Source: JAJDNS01 sp963578825
GTDB lineage: Bacteria > Acidobacteriota > Vicinamibacteria > Fen-336
Assembly: GCA_963578825.1 (NCBI GenBank)
Contig: CAUZDW010000007.1
Span: 1 to 64,000 of the forward strand
Length of the DNA: 64,000 bases
Reading direction: 5' to 3'
Part shown: piece by piece, positions 1 to 9,916 of the stretch
Numbering within the stretch: position 1 is the first letter of the stretch
Layout of the letters: each line of letters opens with the position of its first letter
Translations under genes and position numbers: made by a program
The notes under the pieces: model-generated
What the model saw: the letters and a program-made list of their open reading frames with translations, nothing else
Databases searched by the model: none
What the model was told of the DNA's origin: nothing

Positions 1-47
1 GTCGGGCATCTGAAAGCTCCTGTGTTTGTGGGGTCCGGCCTTTATCC

Positions 48-79
48 AAAGCCATTCTCCACCCAGGGGCTTTCTTTTT
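48..79 (+). terminator. possible intrinsic terminator at left edge
   Basis: On the plus strand AAAGCC (48-53) pairs with GGCTTT (68-73) across a 14-nt loop and is followed by CTTTTT. This could end a plus-strand gene lying off the left edge, convergent with rhaT. The stem is only 6 bp, so the call is weak. Confidence 0.35.
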
Positions 80-95
80 GGGTCCTACCGACGAA

Positions 96-1145
96 TTATT
101 CGGGCTGGGACGCTTGCAGCAACATATTGGCTGCGCTGAAGACGGCGAAGGCGACAAACAGCACAGCCAGGCCGCCGACCATGACGGCTCGGGTCTTCGG
201 CGACGTGCCGCGCCACTCGCCGCCCAGCGCTCCGGCCAGGTTGGCGAACAGGATGGCCACCAACAGCATCATGGGAAAGCCGACGTAGGCCCCGTATTCA
301 CCCATCTTGCCAGCGCCAATACCGAACAGCACTATGCCCAGCGGCCAGGCTGTGCCCATGAAGAACGCCCAGAACCAATTCGTGGGCGTCCCTTCGGACA
401 AGATCAATCCGAACGTCCGGTTCCTGTACATCAGGAAGAAGGCGTAGCCGGCGTTGACCAGGTAGTTGCCCGTGAAGACCAGCGCCCAGATGGCGTTGGC
501 GGCAAATGGATTGGGGGCTTCCGGCGGACTGGCCGCCTGCCTGATCGGGTCACCGAAGACCAGTCCGAAGTTGAGCATGGCCGAGAGGACGCCGGAGAGC
601 AGGCAGAACAGCAGACCCACGGCAAACGGTGTGGGCGGACCCTGGGTGGGCTCTGAGCCGGCGTCCACGCTGAGCTCCCTGTCCCTCCGCGCGCCGGCCA
701 TTGCGCACAACACGACGCCGACCACCATCACACCCAGTGCGGCCAGGAGTGTCAGTCCACCCGGTTCGATCAGCTTGGCCGGTTCGTTGATGGCCAGCGG
801 CACGGGGGAGCCGACGATGGTGATCATGCCCATCAGCAGCGACACTCCCAGGGCCATGCCCACTGCGGCGATCGCCTTGCCCCAGAAGATCCCTCCCAGG
901 CCCCAGCCCAGGCCGAACAGAAACGTGATCACCAGCAGCCCCGGCGAGACGGAGGCGAATACGCCGAACAGGTCGGGCACGCTCAGCAGCGCCACTGGCC
1001 AGGGGACCAGCACCAGCGCGATCAATGAGCCCAGTCCCCAGATGTTCTCCCATCTCCACTTGCGAACCCGCGTCACACCCAGCGAAAACAGTCCCTCCAG
1101 TGCGCCGCCGACGATGACCAGCACGATTCCGGTCGTCAGGTCCAT
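96..1145 (-). CDS. rhaT: L-rhamnose/H+ symporter, RhaT family
   Basis: Predicted inner-membrane transporter that imports L-rhamnose with protons. The 349-residue product is close to the 344 aa of E. coli RhaT and is almost wholly hydrophobic, with about ten predicted membrane segments. It begins MDLTTGIVLVIVGGALEG. I chose ATG 1145 over an upstream in-frame ATG because GGGAGA lies just before it and the hydrophobic N terminus then starts at once. It is the last gene of a minus-strand run containing a rhamnosidase, lactonase and SDR, so it probably imports the sugar released by GH78 enzymes. The family assignment is good; substrate preference (rhamnose versus another 6-deoxyhexose) is inferred from family and context. 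Confidence 0.85.
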   Translation of the reverse strand: MDLTTGIVLVIVGGALEGLFSLGVTRVRKWRWENIWGLGSLIALVLVPWPVALLSVPDLFGVFASVSPGLLVITFLFGLGWGLGGIFWGKAIAAVGMALGVSLLMGMITIVGSPVPLAINEPAKLIEPGGLTLLAALGVMVVGVVLCAMAGARRDRELSVDAGSEPTQGPPTPFAVGLLFCLLSGVLSAMLNFGLVFGDPIRQAASPPEAPNPFAANAIWALVFTGNYLVNAGYAFFLMYRNRTFGLILSEGTPTNWFWAFFMGTAWPLGIVLFGIGAGKMGEYGAYVGFPMMLLVAILFANLAGALGGEWRGTSPKTRAVMVGGLAVLFVAFAVFSAANMLLQASQPE

Positions 1146-1214
1146 AGCTGTCTCCCGGGCCGCCACGGTGGCCTCGTCAGGCGGCCCTCCTCGTGATCGG
1201 TCGTTCCGTCCCGC

Positions 1215-2015
1215 TCAATCCGATCCGGCAAACGTGGACGCCTCGCCGAGCCCTTCCGAGCCCATGCCATGGTATCCGCCGTCGACCATCAGCTCGGCGG
1301 CGGTGATGAAGCTGGCCTCGTCGCTCAAGAGGAACGCCACCGGGCCGGCGCACTCCTCGACTTCACCAAGACGCCGCAGCATGTGGAACTTGCCCCAGAC
1401 GGGTCCCCACTTCCCTCGGTCCCCGCCGGCGGCCTTGTCGACCTCGCGGGTCCAGATCCAGCCCGGGCTGACGGTGTTCACGCGGACGCCCATCGGCGAC
1501 AGGTCCAGCGCCATGCAGCGTGTCAGCTGGTTCACTGCTCCCTTGGCCGCGTTGTAGGTCCAACGGCCTGGCTGGGCAATGTGAGCGGAGATGCTCGAGA
1601 TATTCACGATCGCCCCGCCTCCTTGCTCCTCCATGGGCTGTGCCACCACTTGCCCCATGGTGGCGTAGGCGATCGGGCCCACGTCCATCATCCGCAGCCA
1701 GTCCTCGCGGGTCGCCTCGAGCGACTTGGCGATGAACGAGAACGCATTGTTGACCAGGAAATCGATCTTGCCCCACTGCTGCACCGCCTCGTCGGCCAGC
1801 CTTCGGCAAAACGCCTCCTCCGCCATGTCACCCCGAACGAACTGAACCTGGTAGCCCTTCTGGCGACACTCCTCTTCCGTTGCGGTGCCGCTCTCGCTCA
1901 TGTCACCGTACGTGACCGAGACACCCTCCGCACACAGCCTTTCCATGATGGCGCGGCCGATGCCTGCCGAACCGCCCGTAACGATCGCGGCCTTTCCCTT
2001 CAGCCCTTTCATCAT
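1215..2015 (-). CDS. SDR-family sugar/keto-acid dehydrogenase
   Basis: Classical short-chain dehydrogenase/reductase, about 266 aa. The N terminus carries the nucleotide-binding TGGSAGIG motif, then NNA near residue 90, a catalytic Ser in VNISSIS and the YNAAK active-site Tyr/Lys, with a typical DGGY end. Its start overlaps the stop of the upstream amidohydrolase in ATGATGA, implying translational coupling. In oxidative L-rhamnose or L-fucose pathways such SDRs act either as the sugar 1-dehydrogenase or as the 2-keto-3-deoxy-acid 4-dehydrogenase. With an aldo/keto reductase upstream that could do the first step, the second role is the better guess. Exact substrate is not shown by the sequence. 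Confidence 0.85.
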   Translation of the reverse strand: MMKGLKGKAAIVTGGSAGIGRAIMERLCAEGVSVTYGDMSESGTATEEECRQKGYQVQFVRGDMAEEAFCRRLADEAVQQWGKIDFLVNNAFSFIAKSLEATREDWLRMMDVGPIAYATMGQVVAQPMEEQGGGAIVNISSISAHIAQPGRWTYNAAKGAVNQLTRCMALDLSPMGVRVNTVSPGWIWTREVDKAAGGDRGKWGPVWGKFHMLRRLGEVEECAGPVAFLLSDEASFITAAELMVDGGYHGMGSEGLGEASTFAGSD

Positions 2016-2875
2016 CTGGCTCCCTCGAGGTGGTAAAACGCGATTGCGTTGTCGTGGAACAGCTGGTGGAGCTCCTCCCCGGACAAGCCCGACAACGCCC
2101 ACTCGAGCGTCCGGACCCAGCGAGGATACTCGGTGGCCAGGGAAGCGACCGGCCAGTCCCCGCCGTACACCATCCGCTCGACGCCAAAGCATCCGATCGC
2201 GTGGTCGACATAGGGCTTGAGGTCTTCCCGGGTCCAGCTGGCCTGATCCGCCTCGGACACCAGGCCCGACATCTTGCACCACACGTTGGGCATGGCCGCC
2301 AGAGTCTCGAGCTCGGTCTTCCACGGCGTGAACAGCTGGTTCTTGATGTCCGGCTTGCCGATGTGATCGAGGATGAATCGGACGTCGGGGCACTGGCGCA
2401 CGAATTGGATGGTGTTCTCCAGCTGGTGATGCTTAATGCAGATGTCGAAGCTGAAGTCGAAGTCGGTCAGCGCCTGGACTCCACGCACAAAGCCAGGCTG
2501 GAGGCAGAACTCCGGATCCGCCTCGAACTGGATGATCCGTCGGATACCCTTGATCAGTCGATTCTCGGCCAGCGTCTCCAGCTCGTCTCGCACCGACTCG
2601 CCTTTCTCCAGTGGTGCCCACGCCACGATGCCCTGGAGTCGGGGGTCGTGTTCGGCCAGCGACGCCACCCAGTCGGCCTCCTGCTTGTACTGGGCAAAGT
2701 CGCACTCGGCTTGAGCGAAGATCATCCTTTCGACCCGGACGGGCCCGCAGGCCTCGTCGTAGTCTTCCAACAGATAGGGCTTGTTCAACAGTGGAACGTC
2801 GGACAGCCAGGGGTAGGACAGCAGCTTGGAGTCCCACACGTGCAGATGCGCGTCGACGATGGGAAAATCGATCAT
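2012..2875 (-). CDS. amidohydrolase-family sugar lactonase
   Basis: 287-residue TIM-barrel metal hydrolase of the amidohydrolase 2 type (PF04909). Visible features are the N-terminal metal motif VDAHLHVWD, an internal FDICIKHHQLE strand/His motif, FILDHIGKPDI and the late YGGDWPV motif bearing the catalytic Asp. Close family members hydrolyse L-fucono- or L-rhamnono-lactones. It sits between a polysaccharide deacetylase and an SDR, with a stop/start overlap to the SDR, and shares the operon with an aldo/keto reductase. Together these fit oxidation of a 6-deoxyhexose to a lactone followed by ring opening. No sugar-acid dehydratase is present in the window, so the route is incomplete here. Confidence 0.85.
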   Translation of the reverse strand: MIDFPIVDAHLHVWDSKLLSYPWLSDVPLLNKPYLLEDYDEACGPVRVERMIFAQAECDFAQYKQEADWVASLAEHDPRLQGIVAWAPLEKGESVRDELETLAENRLIKGIRRIIQFEADPEFCLQPGFVRGVQALTDFDFSFDICIKHHQLENTIQFVRQCPDVRFILDHIGKPDIKNQLFTPWKTELETLAAMPNVWCKMSGLVSEADQASWTREDLKPYVDHAIGCFGVERMVYGGDWPVASLATEYPRWVRTLEWALSGLSGEELHQLFHDNAIAFYHLEGAR

Positions 2876-2904
2876 CGATCATCTCCCTGTCGTGAGCGAC
2901 GGGT

Positions 2905-3822
2905 CTAGTCGGGCACGGCGTCCCGAACGCGCGGCACGGAGAGTCCCCCGACACGGACGCCGCGGTTTCCCACCCGTCCCCGCCCGCCTTCGCACGAGCG
3001 CGTGTCGATGAACTTCCACGGCTCTTCGGGGAGAGTGTCGGCGTCGACCCAGTGCTCGAGGTCGCGCAGCGCGACGACCTGATACTGATTGTCGTGGAGG
3101 TAGCGCATGTACTCCTCGAAGCGCTCCTGGGGAGTGTGCACCCACGGGTGCTCGCCCTCGGGGACACCGTGAAACTGCACCACGGCGATGCGGCCGCCTG
3201 TGGCTTGCCGTACCGCACGGGCGAAGTTCTCGAGGGTCCAGTCCGGGCGGGCGTCGCCGGCCGAGGGGACGAGAAGCGGGTGGTCGCGCCCCGGCTCGTA
3301 GGCGCACCCCCTGCCGCCTTCGTAGGAGTACTCGGGCGCTCCGCCGCGTCGCGCAAAGCGGATTCCGTGGCGTCGGAGCACGGCGAGGGCCTCGGGAGCG
3401 AGGGCGTTTCCCGGCCACGCGAAGGATGTGGGCTTTGGGATGCCGTTCTCCGAGCAGCGCTCGTCGATGCCCTGGAGCTGCTCCTCGAGCTCGGCGACGT
3501 TGTCCGAGGTGACGCCCATGTGATCGCGGGTGTGGTTGCCGATCTCGAAGCCCTTCCGGTGGAGCTCGCGGATCTCCTCCCACGTCATGTAGTCCTTCTT
3601 GTTCGTCCGAAAGGCGAAGCCCTCGGTGATGAAGAACGTCGCCCCGAAGCCGTAGCGCCCGAGGATCGGCGCGGCGACGGTCGCGTGGGACTTCACGGAG
3701 TCGTCGAACGTGAGGACCACGAGCCGATCGGGTATCGGCTCGCGCCCGAAGCAGGTCCCGGCAGCCAGGCTAGCGGCCAGGAAAACGGCCAGTCTCGGGA
3801 TGGGCGATGCGGGAAGGTCCAT
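2905..3822 (-). CDS. secreted polysaccharide deacetylase
   Basis: NodB-homology polysaccharide deacetylase (PF01522), about 305 aa, predicted to be exported. The chosen ATG (3822) gives a short charged start followed by a hydrophobic segment ending near AAGTCFG, a plausible signal peptide; upstream in-frame starts add only non-conserved residues. Conserved motifs are LTFDDS (catalytic and metal Asp) and the metal-binding HTRDH, with a later FHGV. It probably removes acetyl groups from a polysaccharide outside the cytoplasm, helping the neighbouring rhamnosidases reach decorated substrate. It lies 29 nt upstream of the lactonase and is likely cotranscribed with it. Confidence 0.85.
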   Translation of the reverse strand: MDLPASPIPRLAVFLAASLAAGTCFGREPIPDRLVVLTFDDSVKSHATVAAPILGRYGFGATFFITEGFAFRTNKKDYMTWEEIRELHRKGFEIGNHTRDHMGVTSDNVAELEEQLQGIDERCSENGIPKPTSFAWPGNALAPEALAVLRRHGIRFARRGGAPEYSYEGGRGCAYEPGRDHPLLVPSAGDARPDWTLENFARAVRQATGGRIAVVQFHGVPEGEHPWVHTPQERFEEYMRYLHDNQYQVVALRDLEHWVDADTLPEEPWKFIDTRSCEGGRGRVGNRGVRVGGLSVPRVRDAVPD

Positions 3823-3918
3823 CGTCGAGTACATTCTAGGGAATGTGGATGAGGATGGCCACCGGAGGTCCTGGTCGAGGTCAGCGACGTGCTCGAGAAG
3901 GAGTCGCACGGTTCGCCG

Positions 3919-6900
3919 TCAATGGGGCTCGGACCGGTCCGGCGGGTACTTCGAAGCGAAGGCGTAGTCGCCCGAAGACACGTTCAGCACGACCCAGCCT
4001 GGCTCCGTACCCAGCAGGTCGACGCCTTCGGATCCCACGGCTGACCGTCCACTCTCGGTGACCTCGTCCGGGCCCTGCGCCGGGAGATGCACGGTGGCGG
4101 TCGTGTTGGTGGTATGGACACGTCCAGTGTGAATAGCGCGTCGTGGACGGCCCAGCTGCTCGAGATCTTTCCTCGTATCGAATCGTATTCCCCCCTCGCC
4201 CAGGTCAAGCCGCCCCCGGGCCGCGGATGAATGACGAAGTGCTTGAAGGCCGGCGACTCCTCGTCGACATTGAGCCCCACGACGTGCCGCCATATCCATT
4301 CACCTACGGACCCAAGAGCGTAGTGGTTGAAGGAGTTCATCCATCCCATGAAGTCGGGATGCGTGTCACGACCCTCGACCCACCCGTCCCAGCGCTCCCA
4401 GATGGTCGTGGCGCCTTGATCGATCATGTACCCCCACGACGGCGGTGTACGCAGGTTGAGCAACTGACAGGCGAAATCATGATGACCATTCCGCGTCAAC
4501 TCGAGCATCAGTCGGTGCGTGGCCTGGATGCCTGTGGACAGATGGCCGTCATAGGGCTCGAACGCGTCGAGCATGTACAGAACCGCCTGTGGGCGGAGAT
4601 CGTCGGGCAGCACATTGAAGCGGAGAGCCAGCGCGTAGGTGCCCTGGGTGTTGCTCGCAATGTGACCATCCGGGCTCACGAACTCCCTGTTGAACGCGCC
4701 CTTGATGTCCTTGGAGAGCCGCCTGTACCGTTCTGCATCTTCGTCGCGTCCAATCACGGAAGCCATCTTCGAGAGAATCTCGGTGGAGTGGGCAAAGAAC
4801 ATCGTGCCGAACTCGGGGCCCGGCGTATTGGCCCCCCTCTGCGGATAGCCCTCGAAGAACACGCGATCGCCATTCAGCCAGTCCCCGGGGAATCCGCCGG
4901 CGCGCCAGATGAGATTCGGGCTTGATCGATGAATCCAATCCACCCATCGCCTGGCGGCGTCGTAATGCTCGGCGAGCATTCGTGTGTCTCCGTAGTACTC
5001 GTAGATTCGCCATGGAGAGATGATGGCGGCGTCGGCCCATGCCGCATCGGCGTAGAACCCATCGGGCCCGTACATCTGCGGGCTCATGCTGGGAAAACGT
5101 CCGTCGTCGACCTGCGAATCGCGCGTATCCCTGACCCATTTCGTGAAGAACGCGGCCGCATCCACCTGAAATGGCGTCGTTCCGGCGAAGGCCTGCACAT
5201 CCCCCATCCAGCCGAGGCGCTCATCGCGCTGGGGGCAGTCCGTGGGCACCCCCATCAGGTTCCCGCGCTGTGTCCACAGGATGTTGCTGACCAGTTGATT
5301 GACAAGAGGGCTCGAGGACTCGAATTGCCCCACCTCAGGCGAGGCGCTGTGAAACACGCGGCCGGTAATGGCATCTGCAGAAGGTGGTGACGGCAGGCCG
5401 TTCACCTGCACGTACCGGAAGCCCATGTAGGTGAAATGCGGCTCGTAGGTCTCCCCGTCCGGGTCACCGCGCAGCGTGTACCGTATCTCGCTCAAGCCGC
5501 CCTTCAGATTGAAGAACAGGGAGTTGTCCGGGTTGAGACGTTCGCCATGACGCAACGTCACGGTGGTGCCTTCCGGACCCTTCACCTTGAGCCGCACCGA
5601 GCCCACCATGTTCTGGCCCATGTCGAACACATACACACCGGGTCGAGGCTCGATGATTCTTTCGGGCTTCAATGCCGTGAAGGGACGAATCGGCTCATTG
5701 GGTTGCCACACGAGCTCACGTGAGTCGAGGGGCATCGTCGCAACGGGGCCCCACGTGCCGTCGTCATAGCCTGGTCGGTCCCACCCGGCCGTCTCCTTGC
5801 GCGCGTCGTAGATCTCCCCGTCATAGATCCCCGAGAATCGAATGGGCCCGTCGTCCGTGCCTCGCCACGACTCATCCGTGACGAGAGTCACGGTCTCCCC
5901 ATCCGTCAGCTCGATTTCCAGTCGGAGGAGCAGTCTGGGTTCTTCATCCGGAATACCGGGCCTGGTGAGCACGCGGCCTGCATACCAACCCTCTCCGAGC
6001 ACCGCGCCTATGGCGTTGTCCCCCTCCTTCACCAGATCCGTCACATCGTACGTGGCGTACTGCACCTTCTTTTCGTAGGAGGTCCACTCCGGCGCCAGCA
6101 TCCGATCTCCCACTCGAGTGCCGTTGATGTGCAACTCGTACAACCCCAGGGCTGTCACGTACACAGAAGCGCGTTCGATCGGGGCTTCTGCCCGGAACGA
6201 ATTGCGCGCCAGGACAGCCGGGCGCCGCGGGATGGGGTCGTCAGATTTCAGACGGCCGTCCACGAGGTACTTCACCGAATATTCAGGAGCCTCCATCGAG
6301 TCCAACGCCGTGACCCGGGCCCCCTCAGCGACATTTCTACCCCCGGAGAAGACTCGCATTTCCGCGAGTGTCACTCCGTTGATACGGGCCGCGTAGGTGC
6401 GCAAGGTGCTTGTCCTCAGACGCACGTATCGACCTTCTGTGGGCTCGAAGCTATACAGGGGCGCCTCTGTCCCCGGATTCGGCGTGTCGAGTCCCGTCCG
6501 GTCGACGACCGTCCTGGCGTCCAAGAAATCGGGACGAGTCGCCACCTCGACGACGAAGCGTTTCGGAAACAGATAACCGACGTCGTAAGTGATGAATGAC
6601 AGAGAACCGAACTTGCGCAGAAAGCGCCGTGCGGGATGAAGCTGAATCGCATCGATCGGGTAGGTCACACCCAGGTCCATGGCGACCCACTTCTCCTGAT
6701 CGGGGGAGTCGGCCTTCTCGCTTGTATAGCCGATGCGGAGCGGGCCTTGTTCGTCATCCTGGGCGTTGTCCTGCTCGGAGCTTCTATCTAGAAAGATCCA
6801 ACGCGCGCCCCAATCGGAACGGTCCAGCAAGCCCATGGACCACATGGCGGGTTCGCTCCAGGCCGATGGAGTGCCGTCTTTGTCCCAGACGCGCACCGTC

Positions 6901-7271
6901 CAATGGCAGCGCGTCCGGCTGGTCAAGGGCTTGCCGTCGTAGGTCACGTGTATCGTCTGATCGGAGTCGACTCGGCCGCTGTCCCACAGGTCCGTGTCCG
7001 CAGGGGAGAGCTTGTCCACACTGCTGGCCACGCGGATTTGGTAGCCGGTTTGCACCTGGTCCCGCTTGGCCGATTCGAGTACCCAACTCAGCCGAGGATG
7101 GACGACGTCTATCCCCAGCGGGTCCACGCGGTATTCGCACCGGAGGTACGAGGGGTGAATTCCAGATGCGACCGCTTCGCTTTGTTCAACCCAAGCCTGG
7201 GGCGCCACACCCAGAGTCAGCAGAATCGCCCCCAGAACCGAGGTCCGTGAGATAAGGAGACTGTAATTCAG
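3919..7271 (-). CDS. alpha-L-rhamnosidase GH78 (copy 1), frameshifted near C terminus
   Basis: Exported GH78 enzyme removing terminal alpha-L-rhamnose. It shows the N-terminal sandwich (LRCEYRVDPLGID), a discoidin-like insertion (about residues 150-320), then the catalytic (alpha/alpha)6 barrel with DCPQRDERLGWMGD (general acid Glu) and TTIWERWDGW. Near 4107-4113 the frame changes: the reading ends VSIPP, while the next frame continues NTTATVHLP to a stop at 3919. One missing base, probably C in a C run, would restore the standard PPNTTATV. The usual start codons fail upstream: only GTG 7208 is in frame, and it would cut off the signal peptide. A related relic at 10240 begins at a position equivalent to CTG 7271, which has AGAGGGA just upstream, so I extend to 7271. 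Confidence 0.8.
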
Positions 7272-7316
7272 GAGTCGTTCCCTCTCTTGTCGTCTACAGG
7301 CAGGGTGGAGCGGCCC

Positions 7317-8384
7317 TCAAGCCGGGCCGACCGCAGGCTCCAGGCGAGAGGGTTGTGCGCCCCTCCGCGGAAGGGTTGGCGCATCCTGTCGAAGGAGTCC
7401 TTCGGCTTTGAGTTCTGCCCACAGTGCTGAGGGAATCTCCTCTCGAAAACAGTCTAGATTCTCCTCCACTTGACGCGGATGCAGCGCTCCGGGAATGACA
7501 CTGGCCACACAGGGATGAGCCAGGGGAAACTGAATTGCTGCAGCCGCCAAGGAAACGTTGTGGCGACGGCAAACTTGCTCGATCCGCGAGACCTTTTCAA
7601 GAACCCCGGCAGGTGCATCCTCATACACATATTTCGCGCCTTCGACCGGGCCTGTGACCAGAATTCCTGAGTTGAATACAGAGGCCAGGATGATCCCTAC
7701 ATTGCGCGCCTGGCACATCGGCAGTGCTTCGTCTAGGGCTTCCTGCTCCAGTAGCGTGTACTGCCGCGCCAGGATGAAAAAATCGAGGTCAAACCGTTCT
7801 AAAAAATAGGGAATCACTGCCAGTTCATTGGCTCCGGCCCCAATAGCCCGGACCTCTCCCGTCGAGCGCAGCTTCTCGACGGCCCGCCAGCCGCTGCCCG
7901 AAAACTGATCCCGGTACGTCTGCAATTTCGCGCCGTGGTGACCGAACTCCAAGTCGTGAATCACCAACAGGTCGATGCTGTTTAGTCGTAGCCTTTGCAG
8001 ACTGTCTTCAATGGAGCGCATGATCCCATCGTACGTGTAGTCGAAGACATGATCGAAGGGAAGTCCTCCCAGGAAGAAAGGAGCCTTGAAACCGGCTTTG
8101 ACTTTGGGGGCTCTGAGAACGCGTCCCACCTTAGTGGAGAGAACAAACTCCTGCCGTGGTTGTTGATACAGAAAGCTGCCCACCCTGTGCTCGCTGAGGC
8201 CAAGTCCGTAAAAAGGCGCTGTATCGATGTAGCGGACACCATGCTTCCAGATTGCTTGCAGAGCGGCCAGCGCGTCCTCCTCGCTCACCAGAGCAAAGAT
8301 CTCCCCTAGCGAGGCCGACCCGAACCCGAACTGTGTCAACTCGACATCCGTTCGGCCGAGTTTTCTCTTCTCACTGTAATTCAT
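7317..8384 (-). CDS. aldo/keto reductase, L-fucose/D-threo-aldose dehydrogenase type
   Basis: 355-residue AKR-superfamily oxidoreductase. Visible are LGRTDVELTQFGFGSASLG at the N terminus, the catalytic Asp in YIDTAPFYG with the Tyr four residues on, the active-site Lys in LSTKVG, LLVIHDLEFG, and a C-terminal NADP(H)-pocket stretch. The closest described group oxidises L-fucose and related aldoses at C1 to the lactone, matching the lactonase and SDR downstream. The last 15 or so residues (after LLRQDAP) extend beyond the usual family end. The gene ends 46 nt before the inferred start of GH78 copy 1 and probably shares its transcript. Confidence 0.85.
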   Translation of the reverse strand: MNYSEKRKLGRTDVELTQFGFGSASLGEIFALVSEEDALAALQAIWKHGVRYIDTAPFYGLGLSEHRVGSFLYQQPRQEFVLSTKVGRVLRAPKVKAGFKAPFFLGGLPFDHVFDYTYDGIMRSIEDSLQRLRLNSIDLLVIHDLEFGHHGAKLQTYRDQFSGSGWRAVEKLRSTGEVRAIGAGANELAVIPYFLERFDLDFFILARQYTLLEQEALDEALPMCQARNVGIILASVFNSGILVTGPVEGAKYVYEDAPAGVLEKVSRIEQVCRRHNVSLAAAAIQFPLAHPCVASVIPGALHPRQVEENLDCFREEIPSALWAELKAEGLLRQDAPTLPRRGAQPSRLEPAVGPA

Positions 8385-8456
8385 AGATCCTCCACACAGT
8401 AGCGCTTCATTGAGATGCTAAGTGCTAAGACCTAGATAGCGTCGGCGAACAGGGCC

Positions 8457-9677
8457 TCAAGTGCTCTCGCGTGCTTGTTGATAGGGAGTGCGCCCTTCCG
8501 GCGTAGGTGCGATGAAGGAAGCGCCCCCGTCGGAGGGCGTTGAGATTCCGAAGTCGCCGTGCGCTACCGCTCGCTCTGAGGCAGCAGCCTCCGCGGCAGC
8601 CTTGGCTGTTATCGCGGCCTCACCGCCAAGAGGCCCCGCACGCAGAGGTGCGATGGATGCAGGGGGCGTGGCACTGATGAGGGCGGCAATGGCCCCAAGC
8701 AGTTGATCCGCCCCGCCGTCTTGCAGGAAATGTCCAACGCCGTTGATCGTAATATGCTCCACGCCAGGGTGCTTTGTACCTGGGCAGTGCTTCAGCCAGA
8801 TTGCGTCGCCGCCGGCCATGACCGTGTCCTCGTCGCTGAACGCGAGCAGCACCGGCTTGGTGAACTTCTGGAATACGCTCCAAGCCGCCGCGTTGTTCTC
8901 AGACTCCACCATCATCGGACGGCCGGTGGGATCGGTGGGCGGCGTTGGGACGAGCTCTGGGAGCATCCTCGCGCCTGCTTTGTAGGTGTCGTCGGGGTAC
9001 GGCGCGTCGTACGCTGCCCGCTCCGCCAGGTCCATCTTGGGATTGCTCGGTCCGACCGCTTTCTGTGCCATGATTTGACCGGGCCATCGTCCGCCGCGCT
9101 CCTCCATCCAGATGTCGTCTTTCAGCCCCGTGCGGAACGCGAATGTCTTCCAGCTGTAGAACCCGGGCGAGACCTTGAAGAAGCTGTCGTCGCAGGTCGG
9201 CAGCATGGTGTTCGCGATGACGAGGCGGCGGAAGGCACCGGGATGCGCCGCGACGACGCGAGCACCGATCAGACCGCCCCAGTCCTGCAGCACCACGGTG
9301 ACGCCTTTGAGGCGCAGGTGGTTGATGAGCAGGTCGATGTTCCAGCCGATGTGCCGCTCATACGTGTAGTCCTCCTCGCGGCTCGGCTTGTCGCTGCGGC
9401 CGCAGCCCACCTGGTCAAAGAGGATGACGCGATGCCCCTCGCTGACGAACGGCGGGATCATCCTGCGGTAGAGGTACGACCAGGCCGACATGCCGTGAGT
9501 GAGCAGGATCGTCTCCTCGGCTCCCTTCTCGCCGAGGTCATAGTACGCAATGCGCACTTCCAGACCGTAGAGCGTACTCGTGAAGTACTGTGGCTCGTAG
9601 TCCCATAGCGGCAGGTTGTCGAAGCAGGCGTCCGGTGTATGCAGCACCGACATCTTCGATGATTTCATATCAATCAC
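8457..9677 (-). CDS. alpha/beta hydrolase, haloalkane dehalogenase-like
   Basis: About 400 aa. The N terminus (MSVLHTPDACFDNLPLWDYEP, shortened here) is that of haloalkane dehalogenase subfamily I. Motifs: oxyanion region LLTHGMSAWSY, FDQVGCGRSDKP, and nucleophile elbow VLQDWGG with Asp as nucleophile, as in dehalogenases rather than the Ser of esterases. A late Asp in FSDEDTV and a His in NGVGHFLQ complete the triad. The last ~60 residues are Ala-rich and look like an extension outside the fold. GTG 9677 has AGAGGA close upstream, but ATG 9668 or ATG 9653 (MSVLHTP) are possible. Dehalogenase activity is not certain; epoxide or other ester substrates are alternatives. It leads the minus-strand run towards rhaT. 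Confidence 0.75.
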   Translation of the reverse strand: MIDMKSSKMSVLHTPDACFDNLPLWDYEPQYFTSTLYGLEVRIAYYDLGEKGAEETILLTHGMSAWSYLYRRMIPPFVSEGHRVILFDQVGCGRSDKPSREEDYTYERHIGWNIDLLINHLRLKGVTVVLQDWGGLIGARVVAAHPGAFRRLVIANTMLPTCDDSFFKVSPGFYSWKTFAFRTGLKDDIWMEERGGRWPGQIMAQKAVGPSNPKMDLAERAAYDAPYPDDTYKAGARMLPELVPTPPTDPTGRPMMVESENNAAAWSVFQKFTKPVLLAFSDEDTVMAGGDAIWLKHCPGTKHPGVEHITINGVGHFLQDGGADQLLGAIAALISATPPASIAPLRAGPLGGEAAITAKAAAEAAASERAVAHGDFGISTPSDGGASFIAPTPEGRTPYQQAREST

Positions 9678-9809
9678 TCATTCCTCTTAATGGCTCCTGA
9701 TGGTACGCAGACGTCTGCGTTTCGCCGACAGATTCGATACCCAAAACTTAGAGGCAGTATTTATAAATTGGCGCTGCCTGACGACGCACGTTGGCGCTGC
9801 GGGTCATCC

Positions 9810-9915
9810 CCTTTCAGCCTTCGGGATGAGTGCCGACAGGCCCAGGCCTGCTAGCCGCTCGGCTTCCACTCGGAGGTCGTCGCCCTCCAGCGGACCCGCG
9901 TGGGGAGCGCGGACG
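9810..9915 (-). pseudogene. degenerate coding tail, possibly DapA/NAL-family aldolase C terminus
   Basis: Immediately beyond the GH78 relic, reading the minus strand, one frame gives AALFKIGFGKRPRSP and another gives GPLEGDDLRVEAERLAGLGL before a stop. Joined by one frameshift they resemble the C-terminal helices of dihydrodipicolinate synthase-like aldolases. That family includes 2-keto-3-deoxy sugar-acid aldolases, which would suit the pathway. The match is short and unverified. Confidence 0.25.
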
Positions 9916-9916
9916 C

